This document shows, piece by piece, positions 26,801 to 39,550 of a stretch of DNA of 64,000 bases. Location: NCBI GenBank assembly GCA_027922465.2, contig BQMF02000101.1, positions 1-64,000 on the forward strand, given 5' to 3'. The DNA is from Turritopsis dohrnii. Its lineage: Eukaryota; Cnidaria; Hydrozoa; Anthoathecata; Oceaniidae. A program made the position numbers and the translations under genes. The notes under the pieces were generated by a model that saw nothing but the letters and a program-made list of their open reading frames with translations, was not told where the DNA came from and made no database searches. The first letter of the stretch is position 1. Every line of letters begins with the position of its first letter.

Positions 26801-28483
26801 TAACGTTTTGTTTTTATCATTATTGTTAGTTTTATATTCCACGTTGACTTGGCTTTGAAAACAGTACATCAACTAAATACAAAGAAACTAACTGATTAAA
26901 CATTTTGGACAAAAAGCAGCAGTGGCAGAACGTGGCAGCATGTGCGGTTTGCCACTATCTCTTGCCTGACTGTCTGAGACGGGTGAACTTTTTTTTTGAG
27001 CAATCAAAATGTTTAAAAACCGATAGGTAAAAAAAGAGTATTATATCAAAACAAAATGTTTTTTTTTTTTTTTTTTGCTTTTCTTTTAACAAATTAATTT
27101 CTTCTTTTAATTGTTAAGCGTTCTGATCGAACGTTTTTTATTCTATTTATTCATTTAGCACGTGCCTTTTTTCTCTCCTCCGTCGTGATGTTTTTAAGAA
27201 GAGAAACTATTTACCCCTTACGTTTGATAGCACCCATGTTAGAGTGCGTAACTTTTTTAAAACAAAAGCTAATAAAAAGTTGAAGTTTTCTCTCTCTACA
27301 TTTTGAGTGAATTGTTACACTGATAAAAGATTGGTTTTATCAGAGGTTGTGACTTCGAATCTGCTTCTGGTTGAACACAAGTTGTACGAGCCGTTTATAA
27401 GGAAATTTGACGTTTATTGATACAGTGATACAGAGCAGGTGGACATGGGCGGCGAGCGACGCCGCCTTGGCGGCTAGTCTATATATTAATAGCCGATTCT
27501 CTGTCTGTCTGTTTGTTTGTTTGTTTGTTTGTAAGTCACGCAAAATGGTAGATTGAGTTGTGAGCGAAATTATTTCTTTTTTTGTGTGCGACGTGAGTTC
27601 GAAGCAAATACATTGCAACCCCAATCGAACGTGACTTTTTTTGGCTGATGAACTAATAGGACCAACGTTTTCTTTTTATTATTATTGTTAGTTTTATATT
27701 CCAAGGACTACGTTGACTACGTTGGTTTTGAAAACAATACATCAACTAAATACAAAGAAACTAACTGATTAAACAGTTTGGACAAAAAGCAGCAGTGGCA
27801 GAATGTGGCAGCATGTTTGCCAGTGTATCCTAATGTATCTATGCCTGACTGTCTGAGACGGGTAAACTTTTTTTTCGAGTAATCAAAATGCTTAAAACCG
27901 ATAGGTAAAAAAAGAGTATCATGAAACAAGTTATTTTTTTGCTTTTCTTTTAATAATTTTATTTCTTTTTTTAATTGTTTAGATCGAACGTTTTTTTTAT
28001 TCACTTTATTCATTTAGCACGTGCCTTTTTTTCTCTCCTCCCGTGTGATCTTTTTAAGAAGAGAAACCATTTTCCCCCTGTTTGATAGCACCCATGTTAG
28101 AGCGCGTAACTTTTTTAAAACAAAAGCTAATAAAAAGTTGAAGTTTTTTCTCCTTACGGTTTGAGTGTATTGTTGTACTGATCAACGATTGTTTTAAAAA
28201 ACAAAAGCTAATTAAAAGTTGAAGTTTTTTCTCCCTACGATCTGAGTGTATTGTTGTACTGATCAACGATTGTTTTAAAAAATAAATAAGTAACACATCA
28301 TGAAATTTGGTTTTTTTTTGAACCATTGTTTAAACTGATATTTGATATTTGATTTCGAATCTGCCTCTGGCTGAACACAAGTTGTACGAGCCGTTTTTCA
28401 GGAAATATGAGGTTTATTGGGGTCTCCGGGGTGACACAGAGCAGGTGCACATAGGCGGCGAGCGACGCCGCCTTGGCGGCTAG
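23898..28483 (+). mobile_element. Head-to-tail array of five Helitron-type elements
   Basis: Each copy starts TCTATATATTAATA and ends in CTAG, with a hairpin GGCGGCG-AGCGA-CGCCGCC 8 bases before the CTAG. TC start, CTRR end and subterminal hairpin are the Helitron hallmarks. The array is flanked by A on the left and T on the right. Copies run 23898-24739, 24740-25763, 25764-26636, 26637-27477 and 27478-28483, each abutting the next without spacer. They are non-autonomous: no Rep/helicase ORF is present. Copies differ by several percent and by small indels. Confidence 0.8.
28118..28281 (+). repeat. 80-bp direct duplication inside the fifth Helitron copy
   Basis: Two adjacent units of about 80 bp (starting near 28118 and 28200, each with AAACAAAAGCTAATxAAAAG and GTACTGATCAACGATTG) occur only in this copy and account for part of its greater length. 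Confidence 0.7.
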
Positions 28484-29569
28484 TAATATTTATTACAAGA
28501 TATGATATTTACACTCGCGTTTCTAATGGAAACGTCAAAATAAAAATAAGAAGCCGTTGCAATGCTGTCATACTTTCAATGAAATGTGAATATGAACGAT
28601 ACACCATAAGTTTTTTTGTATTCTTCTTCCTTTGCGTTAATATGGTTAACCTTACACAAGGTTCTTTGTAAAATCAACAAATGAATAAGATAAATTTTCA
28701 TGCACTTTCGATTATAAATAATAATAACCTATTCATAACTTACGTCAGTGAAAACTTCATTAAAATTCAGTTTGAAAACGAGACGTTGCTTGTAGAGATG
28801 ATACACGTTTTTTTATATAAGAAACATGTTAAGAAACCTACATGTACAATCTTCAAAAATTAAGAAACTTTTACTACTACATTATATATGTCTATTTCGG
28901 TGTCAGGACAATTCCCCCCTGGAAAATTGCCCCCCGGATGATCCCCCCCCCTGGAAAATTCCCCCCGGAAGGATTGCCCCCCGGATAATTACCCCCAAAA
29001 AATTGCATGATTCGAATGTTTTGTTTTTGTTTTGTCAATCGTCGGGCAGTTTGTTACATACCTGCATTCAGATTCAAAACAGATATTTTTAGTGACAATG
29101 AATCAAGCTACCATCTTTAAGTTTGGACTTACCAAAAGCGTTGAACATCGTGGTGATAGTGTTCAAGTTTCTGGACAATTTTTTTTTTCTGATCTATTAC
29201 GAACGTTCTACCTTTTACAAATTTACACTGTTTGAAATTCAAGCAAGAAACTATAATTAAGATTACATAAAATCGTTTAATGATATGCAATCGACTCGGA
29301 AATTCGAATTTCTTCTACTTTGATCTTCTTTGTCGCCGATGTTCTAGTGCCTCGGATCCAAGTGATGGCAGATCGTGTCAAGGAAAACGAGATTTTTGTG
29401 CGCAACCAATTCAATACTTCTGAGAAGAGATCGTCATTTTTGTCTGATAAGTGTGTTGCGAGTGTACGTAGAAAATGTTAAGCCTCTATCCCCATACCCC
29501 CGTTTGTCGTAAAGATCAGCGAAGTGAATGATCCTCGTTCAACTTGAAGTATCTGTCGTTATAGGATCT
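28484..29569. other. Intergenic, mostly unrecognised, with a C-rich repeat
   Basis: No convincing gene. At about 28907-29006 several short C-runs (five to eight bases) alternate with GGAAAATT/GGATAATT units, a low-complexity tract that is G-rich on the minus strand and could form a G-quadruplex. Part of the sequence near 28745-28790 (ATTCAGTTTGAAAACGAGA) recurs near 54180, so a dispersed repeat is present. Confidence 0.5.
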
Positions 29570-30800
29570 CTTCTTTTCTTGCTCGTTGATGGTGAAAGCG
29601 TTTTTCAGACTTTGTTTTGCGTACCTCTGAGCGAAGACATTGGATACCTTTATGTCGAAGAATGCTCACGCGTCCAAAAGCCTGAAGTACTGATGTCTGC
29701 CTCTTGCACCGTCAGTCGTAATGGTACCACGAGCAAGTTGTTCTCCACTCAGGGGTTCCAGTGCTGGTTCAATTACCACATCTTTCTTGACCTCCTCTCC
29801 TATAATGGCTGCAATGGCATCTCTCAGCTCATTGTGCCTTTGGTACACAAAACCACCTTTCGGACATGAAAGCGCATGATGTATAGTGAAAGATTTCCCA
29901 CAAGCTCAAACAGATGGTAAGTGCTTCAAATCTCACCTGTATCTCAGTGCAATTGCATCGAAGAATTCTCTTTTTGAAAGATAGAAATTTTCAGATTGAA
30001 GCGGCAAAGTAGTCAACCAATTTGATGCACCTTTCATCTGGGCAAGGTCGTTTGCTCTTTTCTCTTGTTCTGACATTGTTTCTCGTACATTTTGTAGTTG
30101 TTGTTGCCTTCTTAAACTTCGGCGTTTCTTTATGTTAATCTTAATTGAAGGATTGTTCTGTGGGAGTTCTTTGGTTTGATTAATGATATTGTTGGACAAA
30201 TCCTTGCTCATCTCAATTGAATTCTCATACTCTTCTTCCGCCATTTTAGTGACTAATGGTATACCCAGACCACCCAGCCGGGCAGGTAGCGAGAGTAGCT
30301 TTCTTTCATTCTCATTGCACACGTGACCTCTGTCAATGCAGGGGTGAGATCGTAATCAATGCATGGTCAACTGGTCCGACGAATTCTCCAGCGTTTTCTA
30401 TAGTTCGCAAGAAGTATGTGAATTTATTCACATATCCGGTAGTAAAGGCGATGTATACAGCACGAGGTTCTGATTTTGCAATTTTACTTAGAAGCTTGAT
30501 TTCATTTACCCATTTTTCTGTCAAGGATGTGATGTATTTTTCTTTGAATGTATGGGTTCCCACCGTTCCACCAAGATACTAGTGTCCCTCTGAATCTATG
30601 ACGATGCCAGTGTTTTGGAAGATTTCCTTTGCTTCTTCCAATCTTTCGTTTTTCACTATGAGATGAGATTTCGAGTCATTGGGATAGTAGCCAAGCAGAG
30701 GGCCTATTTTCTTCAGCTTTTTTCACCACTTTATGAGGTCTTTCAACTTACCACCACCGACAATATCGTCTGCGTATGCTGCATTCTTGACATTGTTAAA
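29570..30800 (-). pseudogene. Decayed R2-like retrotransposon reverse transcriptase
   Basis: Fragments in several minus-strand frames align, in order, with the intact protein at 41174-44089. They are a YADDIVGGG catalytic motif (near 30761-30785), a thumb region (30333-30563) with FTYFLRTIENA, then RKLLSLPARLGGLGIP and KGASNWLTTLPLQSENF (29933-30322), then HNELRDAIAAII (29666-29848). Frame shifts and stops separate the pieces. The N-terminal half and the last endonuclease residues are missing or unrecognisable. It is a related but clearly different family member. Confidence 0.8.
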
Positions 30801-30927
30801 TGGTGGTTTCAATCAAGCGATAACAACAATCGGAATGATAAGAAAATTACAACTGCGAATTTCACCGGGTTGCGGAGTGGGTGAAAAATAAGAAACTAAA
30901 TAAGAAACTTTTGGAACTAAAAACATG

Positions 30928-31311
30928 GACAGGGGCCGCGCAACAGGGGGGAGGACCGAAATCGCTGTTCCGATCGAGTACTCACCACCAAAAAGAAAGC
31001 AAAAATTGGAATCAATGGGAAGGGGATGATCGTTACTCTAAATCGCATCAGCAAACTTTCAACTGCTTGTTGGACGGTTCGTGCGAATTGATAGATATTT
31101 TTGAGGAAAACCTTTTTGACACGTGTGTACACCTTTTACCCATGAAAATATTTTTTAAAATACTTAACTACAATTAAAAATTGCCAATCTAGAACCGAAA
31201 TTTCATAATTTTCTTGACCTTCGGCCCAACCATGATGGGACCTCCTTAGTAGACAGTAAATCATCCGCCCCACCACTTTAAATTTGCCCCGCCGCTCCTG
31301 GTCCTGTACAC
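30928..31311. mobile_element. Possible short hAT-like remnant
   Basis: CAGGGGCCGCG at the left and, reversed at the right, CAGGACCAGGAGCGGCGGGG form poor inverted ends, with the GGGGC-rich look common in hAT-derived MITEs. Ends and target duplication are not clear. Confidence 0.25.
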
Positions 31312-31360
31312 TTTGACGATATCTAATCAATTCTAAAAGATCTTTCAGCTAGTCAGAGAG

Positions 31361-31543
31361 CTTCGATGCAAAACGTCATGCATTGTGATAGTCATCCTTC
31401 TTGTGACTGGAGTTACGGTTGCAACTCCCGAAAGAACATTTTCAATGGCCAGGAGAATTAAGACTTGGGCGCGCTCAACAATGACGCAGCGACGATTTAA
31501 TGCACTAGCAATTTTGAATACACACAAAAGTCTTGTAGATTAA
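31361..31543 (+). pseudogene. hAT transposase C-terminal (dimerisation) fragment
   Basis: The open frame ending at TAA 31541-31543 reads VATPERTFSMARRIKTW and STMTQRRFNALAILNTHK. This matches the C-terminal dimerisation region of hAT transposases (consensus around ERxFSxLRRIKxxxRxxM and LxxLxLLxxH). Nothing upstream continues the protein, so only the end of a decayed element remains. It corresponds to the final 50-60 residues of a protein usually 500-700 residues long. Confidence 0.75.
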
Positions 31544-33902
31544 CCCTCGCTCGTTAATGTTGCAAACGATTTTGTTGACAGACGACCGCATGAGTTACAA
31601 ATACTCCGTCGTCCTTCTATTATGCGCTATGATCTTCATACTATAGGGGTGAGGACTATTACCCAAGAGGAGAAGGCCTCCCTAATCTCTCATTCTCTCT
31701 CCTATTGTGTTGTGCTGAGCAAATCTTATATATAATAGCGAGTGTGTGTCACACTTTTATTTTAGACAGTGATAAATTTTGTTGAATTTTACGGTCAAAA
31801 TCTTCTTAATCGTGGTCATATTTTTCGTTAGGCCATGCGGCTTTTTTACGATTATTATATAGTAGCACGTGGTGTGACGTAAGATTTTTGTTTTATCGTC
31901 ACAGGGGAACCATTGTTTCCAATTCGGTGATTTAATTTTTCGTCACGGGATTTGCACACGGGAAAAGTGAATATGACACATTCTTTTAAACTCAGTAAAC
32001 ATTTTTTCCCGGGTTACTAGTTGTTAAATAAAAATAACTCTTCAGCAATTTCTCGTATACCGTGATTTTTGTATAGGTTTCTTCCTGGCTCCCAAAATAT
32101 TTCAACATTTAAGGTTTGATTTTTTTTGCTTATTTTATAACATTGTACTATTTCGGTTCCATAATTTTACTTTGTTTTAGTTTTACATCTGTCAAGAAAG
32201 TTTCTGTCATTCGTGTCTCAAAATGTGTGCAAATTACCTAGCCAACTTGCTAGCCTATGTCATAGAAATACGAATTTCTATGCCTATGTCCATCATCTGA
32301 ATTTTGCGCAGACACAGGCTAGCGCACCAAAGCTGTCTGCGCCTTCTCCTACTCCTCCACTCTCAGAGCCACCTCAAGAGATTTTTTCCATACAATTTTT
32401 AAATTGGCAACAGGCTTTTTTTAATCATAGATTTGATGGTCACTTGTGGAAAATTACAGTTAAAAATAATACATAATTCTTAAAATAGACTTACAGTAAT
32501 ACGCGCATTTTGGATTATGAATCTCCAGAGACAACTTATTCCTGATTTTATATGAAGACTTGATCAAAGTTAGAAAATCCATTTGACCAATTGGTGTAAA
32601 GTTTGTACTGAATTTTCTGATCAGCAGACCTGTACATTATGAAGGCCTTTACAATGAACAAATCTATTGCAATTAAAGTTTGCCTACAAAAATTTTGTTT
32701 TAAGCAAGGCTTACAAAATCGTAATAGTCAGGAAGCTGAGAGCCAAATCCAAAGTCAAAAGTGGCATTTTTTTGGGACAAAATAAAAACTACATAGAAAG
32801 TACCTTTGAAGTAGTAGGAAACAAATTATCTTTACTGGGAACTCTAATTTTTCTTGTGGATCAAGTTATTAAGAGTTAAATGACCGATTAAAAAGGTTGA
32901 AAACTTCGTAACTTGACGGTCATTATTTTGTCTGTTCAGAAGCCAAAGCAAAACATGATGTAATGTTTCCTCCATCTTTTCAGGGGGTTAATAATTTTAA
33001 ATGTTCCTTTAATCAGAACAAATACCTATAAAATCTCTCAAATAAAGATAATGATTAAAATAAAATGTAAAAAAAATTGAATAATAACGATGAAAAAAGA
33101 AAACATTGTAAAAAAAAGCCATTTTGTTGATACCCCCGTCATTGACTTCGAATCAATTAGCTCCTTCGCGCGTGAAAATTTAAACATTCGAATGAGCGGG
33201 AAAATGAAAAAAAAAATATTGCTAATAAACGAAACAACTTAATAAAGTTCGTGAGGTGCTCTGAAATAAACATATTTTTAAGATTTCTTGAACAATTACA
33301 CGAGTGAGTGTTTTTTTTTAATAAATTAATCAATGGCAGGGAAAAAGTGTTTGATACCACTTTAGTAATTATGATAGCGAAACTGTGTTATCAAAATTCA
33401 CTCCCCATGCAATAGATAAAGTGTTAAAGGCAAGGTAATGTAGTATTTTTTGTTTTTTAATTTTGATTGTACATAAATACACTAAGGCCTATGCTTATTG
33501 GCAACAGATGAATTAACACCAATTCCATTCTGAAACTTTACAAAATCATAGAAATGAGGGCACTCACTGTGATAAGGTTTTTAAGACCCTGTTTATACTG
33601 AGAGTCCAAAAACATCTCGTCTATGAAAAGGTCTACCAAGCCTCTGTATTTATCATTATTAGGGGGTTGTCAAACATATTTAAATTTTAGACACCAACGT
33701 TAGCGATGTTTTGAACGCAGATCCGAACTCGCAAGTTCGTCATCAAAAGTGCTATAGCTTATATACGCACAAAAGTTGTCTAAAAAGATCGAGGAAGTAC
33801 GAGAACAAGAGGAGAATGAGCGTAAGGAAAGAAAGAGACAAGAGAGGAAAAGAAATAACTCAGACCCTGGTTTATATTTATATTTATATTTATATTTATA
33901 TT
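31544..33902. other. Intergenic, no gene recognised
   Basis: AT-rich sequence with only short chance ORFs. Around 32726 a 21-bp word beginning GTCAGGAAGCTGAGAGCC recurs inverted near 35200, evidence of a dispersed repeat. A TTTATA microsatellite (about 33867-33902) lies at the right edge. Confidence 0.5.
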
Positions 33903-34647
33903 TTCCCGATCAAATTGCCTGTAAAGTACTAATTGAGATCGGTGTCCGCGACAGACGAAGAATCTTAGATGCCTCATTTCTGCGAGATCAACTTGGTGCT
34001 GACGTCTCTGCTACGTTACCTGCACTCCATTGCTTCACAGGCAACGATTATACGAGCTCTTTCCATGGAATTGGAAAGAAGAAAGGGCTATTGCTGCTTT
34101 GTGAACAAGTATCTTTTAAAAATGCTTTTGCAAAACTTGGGGATAGATTCGAATTCGATGCAACTCTCTTCCAAACATTTGAAATCTTTGTATCTCGGCT
34201 TTACGGTATCAAAAAGTGTGACAATGTTGACACTGCTCGTTACAAGAAGTTTGCTGCAGGAAAAAAACCCCGGACCCGCAACAATTACCGCCGACAAGAG
34301 ATGTTTTACTATACCATCTAAAACGAGTTTCTTATGCCACAGCAGTGATAAAAAGGGCGTTGCTTCAGTTTCCAAATGTTCCAGGCCCCGATGGATATGA
34401 CCTTGTCGATTTTATTTATTGCAAGTGTCAAAAAACCAAATTCGAATCAAACCAGTGTTTATGCTATTCTCATTCCATCAAGTGCTCCGACATGTGCAGC
34501 TGCAAAGATTGTGAGAACGACGATGATGATAATGATGATGACGAAAATGGTGATAAAGAGAATCATGAGGGAGAGGATGCATTCAATCACTACCATGATG
34601 ATGATAACATTGGTTTATCTGCTGACGAAGAGGAAGAACTGTACTAG
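33903..34647 (+). pseudogene. XPG/FEN1-like plus Cys-rich protein remnant, frame-shifted
   Basis: The first part contains LPALHCFTGNDYTSSFHGIG and KKKGLLLL, resembling the helix-hairpin-helix (H3TH) region of XPG/FEN1-type nucleases, then a stretch FETFEIF-type (FQTFEIFVSRLYG). Near 34290 the frame shifts by one and continues LPPTRDVLLYHLKR, then a Cys-rich end with CKCQKTK, CLCYSH and CSDMCSCKDC and an Asp/Glu-rich tail. Cnidarian genomes hold many proteins of this make-up, apparently linked to mobile elements. The N-terminal part is absent; upstream sequence is microsatellite. Confidence 0.5.
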
Positions 34648-36188
34648 AACTTTGTATTGTTGTTTTATAACATATACTAACTTATAGGTATAAGTATATT
34701 TACAGATTTTAGGTATACGTTGACTGGTTTTAAGTAGTAATATCTAATTTTTCTTTGTTTTTCTGGTCCTGTTAATTACAATGTCAAGAAGTAATCAGGA
34801 AGTTTGCCGTATTAACTTTATTCGGGTATTTTAGCGACAAAGATTCAAACTACGGACTGTAAGGAAGGTGACTTACTAGAAAAATGCGTTTGACGTCGAA
34901 AATTGAATATTTCTCGATACAGTTAATATTATGATGGGACCTAAAATACTTGTTTGATGTATTTTTGTTAGTACTATTCATTAGTTTTTGCATTTTTCTT
35001 TTCTGATAAAAAACCCCAACGATTTTAGTAGTAATGTACTGTTGTGACGTCATCAAAACACATTTTGCTGTTGTGAAAGGCCCACAAGAAAATTCAGAAT
35101 GTCCAGCAAACATTTTTTGCACTTTCTTATGTATGAGAACACACTCAGAAAGTTTCAATTTGTCCGGCAAATTTTTTTTGATTTTTGGCTCTCAGCTTCC
35201 TGACTGTTTAAAACATACACCCAGTTTCGAATAAGTCATTGTGTTGGTATGGGTTAGGTGCATCAAGCGTCAGGGGAGGCTTCATTAGAGGACTTAAAAA
35301 AAAAATGTTATGAAACAGATATCAACAGAATTTTCGATTGTTTTTAAAAATAAATGTATGGCGCCTAAGTTAGATCCAAGACACGACTTTACAACTTCTT
35401 GTTGCCTACATGAAAGTAATTATAAAATTTTTATTTAATCTCCCCCGGAAAAAGTTACTTCACGTTCCATTTATTGTATTTGAAAACACAATGCCAATGT
35501 TGCGTCAATTTCACTATTGTCATTTATATTTTGCACGCTTTTCATTGGATACCTGGTTTCTATGGATAGAAATTCTTTTTGTTAAAATTCTTAAAAGAAG
35601 AACATTTGATGATAAAAACCATTTATAGATGTTGCTGTTTCAAAGCTTTTGCCAATCTCAAAGTTTGAAGAAACAACTATATGAAGAAGTCGATGTAGAA
35701 AGAAATGTCGACGCATCCTGATGAATATTTTTTTAAGACACGAACGTATTCAAGATTTGCTGAAATCAATATGAATGCTTTCACGTAGAAATCATAAATA
35801 TATGAAAAACCTGAAGACATGAAAGACTCTGTTATATGCTGTGCCTGTTATATGCTGTGGCATTTTGGTAATTATCATTAACTATTATCTTTTTTCTTTA
35901 TTTGCACGATTTTTATTAGAAACACGTCTATAAGAAGTAGACTAGTAAGAGCTTCAAGGTTTTCAAAGTTCATTTATGCGAAAATATGACTTGACTGTAC
36001 AGTCAGTTCGTTTATGTCGCTATTATATGGCGAAAGTTAGGATCACCTGATCAAATTTGACTCCATTTCTCATTGTTAAATAAGTTTTTGCCGCTTTGGA
36101 ATTTTGAGCTTTCGCAATTTTTTCATTTCATTTTATTTTTATTTTTAGCAATGCACTAAGATTAATTCTCCCCAATCCGCACCTCGTT
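34648..36188. other. Intergenic, no gene recognised
   Basis: AT-rich sequence with chance ORFs only. Near 35190-35215 it holds the inverted partner of the repeat word seen near 32726. Confidence 0.5.
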
Positions 36189-36664
36189 CAGGGATTTTTC
36201 CAAGCACTTTTGGTTACTACCGTTTTTCGTAGAGAAGACTGAGTTTAACAGTCCAGGAAGCTCCGCAATTTTAGAGATTTCAATCTCCACAAACAGGCCT
36301 TGCCATGACAGGCATGCGTAGGGAGTTGGAAACTAAGATGTTTTTTAATTTCATTGAATAACATGAAAACGAGTCCTACTGGTGCCACTTTCGTTTTCAT
36401 ATTCTTTCGTAAGGTGAAGAAATGAATGCGTATAACAAAGGAAATTTCAAAATTACCTTAGCAACGGTGATCCTTCTCCCTAGCAACAGAATATTTGGTG
36501 AATAATAGCCTAATTACTCTTTCAAAACATGTTTTTAAATACTACGCATTAAAGAGCTAAAAAATGTTTAATTGACAATGAATGATTCAGTTTCTAAACT
36601 CAATTCAAGATTGAGTTTTAACTACCGGTAAACGGTAGTTGGAAAGTGCTTGGAAAAATCCCTG
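36189..36664. mobile_element. MITE with hAT-like ends (CAGGG...CCCTG), 476 bp
   Basis: The left end CAGGGATTTTTCCAAGCACT is mirrored at the right end, and the inverted repeat continues through ACTACCGTTT, about 40 bp with mismatches. CAGGG tips are typical of hAT MITEs. The flanking 8 bp (ACCTCGTT, TCGTATAC) do not form a clear target duplication. No ORF. Confidence 0.65.
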
Positions 36665-39126
36665 TCGTATACATAAGACTTTTTTTTGCCTTAAATTTCT
36701 TCCCTCTAAATAAAAATCGCTTTCCTCAACTACCAGATAGAGCATGAAATCTATGATTTACTGTTTTACTTCATAGAGCAAAGTAATATCAGTCCAAACT
36801 CTGATGGCTAAAAAACGTTCTTGACAACATCACGCAGTAACCACTGACGTCGATGTTTTTGTGTCATCAATGCTACGTCGACAGTGACGTAGCTATTAAT
36901 TTGAAATTAATTAATCATTTCATTATAGACTTTATTGTAGCTTATTAATAAGCTATATATATATATAATAAGTAATATAGTAGTATACGAACTAAAAGCC
37001 ATCTGGATTACGTGTGTTAAAATAATATATAAAAACCAAGAAATTACATTTTGATATCTACGTGAAGCTTTTCGGTATAGTAACCATAATATGTATTATA
37101 TTGACACCTCTTAATTTATTCAGGTGCATCTCAGATGCGTCAATATTGCGAATATGTTCCATAAATAAAGAATCGATGAAAAAGTGAGTCACACGAAGAT
37201 GAAGATAAAGAAATTTTGGGATGCTAGAAACGAAATCGCTGATGTTACAGACATCATCACAACACATGGGAACAATAGGAAATCGTGAGTTTATTCATTC
37301 GCGCATAAGGAAATAAACCACTTTTATAACTTAAACTATAACCATTAAACTGAATACGAAATCCAGGTTTGTTTTCTGCGTTAAATAATTAAGTACCCTT
37401 GTAAAGAGCGCGTTCAAATATAATTTAGTGGCACAATAATGTGCCTTTTAAAAGACTAACAGGTCATATATGGAGTGAAAGTTGGTTGATGGTATCATAT
37501 GCATCTTCCTTAACTTCTCATAATAATGATACCTTGCGAAGCGCGTTGCAGGATTGGTAGTCTTAATTAGGTCGGGAAAGGTGGTATCGTATTATGATTA
37601 GAAAGGTTGTATGCAATTTCCCTTTGAAAGCAAGGTCTATTTGATGGTATGGAAACTTTAACTTTGTGTGATAACTGAAACAGTTTTTTTATTGGGTCTT
37701 TTTCTGTGCTGTCAATCAGACCTTGTTGCAACTGAGTACCCTTTCCCTTTCCCATGTGGCTGTGTGTTCGGACGCAAAATGCTTGCGCGTAGGTTAGCCT
37801 AGGACTAGGGCAGGATAGGCAGGTTATTTCAAACATTCCGATTATACAGTCATAACCTTCTTCACAGAACTCTTTTTTGTGAGACTGTGAAGGAGGTTTA
37901 GTTTGTTGTTTATTTTAACGTACAAAAATCTCAGTTGCTGTCTTACAAACTCTTTGGCTGCTATTAACGAAGACATTTATCGAAAAGAGGAATGAGAAGA
38001 AAGAAGAAAATTAACGAATTGAGTTTTTAATACGATTATGACGAAAATGAGATACAACTGATGTTTACCAAGCTCCATTGATATCTGCTTTGTGATGATT
38101 ATACGCACGATGAATATAGCAATAATACTGTCATAGCTTGTCATAGAAACATTACCAAACCTTAAACTTCGTGAAACGTGATCTCTATGACAAGCGCAAA
38201 TCAGATCAAAATACAAAATGCAAAACACGGAAAGATATTGATGGACTTCATTTTTATCCAGATATTTAAAGAAGTTTCGATGATATCATCAAAACTACGT
38301 AAATAACTAACAAAATATCCACGTCGTACTAAGCACGATTGTCGGCTGTGGAATTGCTCGTAAAATTGCGGAGACATCTATCTAAAAGAGGAATGAGAAG
38401 ATAAAAATCAAAATCAACAAAATGTACTAGAGTTAATTGCTATTTATCATTAACTGGTATTGGGATTGCTCGTAAGTTTTAGGAGTTTGTTGTTTGGCGC
38501 GTATTTGCGATGGTTTGGGGGGCCCTTGACCACCCTACCCCACCTCTTCTGCAGGAAATGTTTGAGCACATATACATCAATTAAGAATTATGATTCTTTA
38601 TACCAACATGTCACTCAAGTTCCTCATGAATTCCCTCAACCCAAAACACGAGCGACGTTTTTGTGTCCTGATCAAGACGACGATGATTCTGCAGTCGGTC
38701 ACAAATTTTTATCAGAAAGGATTTATTGCCAGTGTAGGAGCTATCACTTTTAAATGTTTTTGTAAATTATGTTTTCATATATTTTTTATGTTCCTTTATA
38801 TTTTTAATTTGATTACTCTTGTATACCAGATATTTTATCCAACCTTTAATGAAGAAAGAAAAAATTAAGACAAAATGTCGTATTAGGTTAATGACCATGA
38901 TAGCCATTACTTCATAGATGCAAGAAGATGATGTTTTTGCAGTTGGTTATATTATTCATCAGAAAACATTTATTGCCAGTGTAGAAACTTTAATTTTTAG
39001 ATATTTTTGTAAATTATTTTTCATATATTTTTATATTCGTTCATACTTTTTTTATGTTGGACTTTATAAGTATTGTATAGGAATTGTTTTATGTAAACTT
39101 AATAAAGAAAGAAAAACTAATATCCT
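36665..39126. other. Intergenic, no gene recognised
   Basis: AT-rich. A TA microsatellite lies near 36955-36970. ORFs are short and unremarkable on both strands. Confidence 0.5.
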
Positions 39127-39550
39127 CCATCCCGAATCGCTAAATTTTTTCAAAAAACTTTTTTTAGCGTGTATTAAATTTAGCGATTTTAATCTTATGA
39201 GATTTTTCGCGTGTATTAAATTTAGCGATTTTTAGCAAAATCCTTTTTTTTCAAAACGGTTGAAACACGAAATAATACACTGATTATGCTTTGAACACAA
39301 CTAACAATAACGTTTATTTATCTATATAGGCCCTAAAAAACAAATATAAATGTAAGAAGTTTAAAATTTATACTTCCTTTTGTCCTACAAAATAACAAAT
39401 AAAAATATAAAAAGTATAATAAAAATTATAAAATTTTAGCGATTTTGGAGTTTTTTTGAAATTTTTAGCGTGTTTTTAATTTAGCGATTTTCATCTTATG
39501 AGATTTTTCGCGAGTACTAAATTTTAGTCACCGCTAAATTTTGTACACTT
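39127..39550. repeat. AT-rich repeat with duplicated block
   Basis: A block of about 50 bp (AGCGTGT..AATTTAGCGATTT then ATCTTATGAGATTTTTCGCG) occurs at about 39167 and again at about 39459, and the word TCGCTAAATTTT/AAATTTAGCGA is scattered in both orientations. Probably a MITE or its debris; ends are not defined. Confidence 0.4.

Noticed and set aside
24599..28326. Several ORFs of 65-98 residues in the Helitron array
   Set aside because: They arise from the repeated non-coding Helitron sequence, shift between copies and have no protein-like composition.
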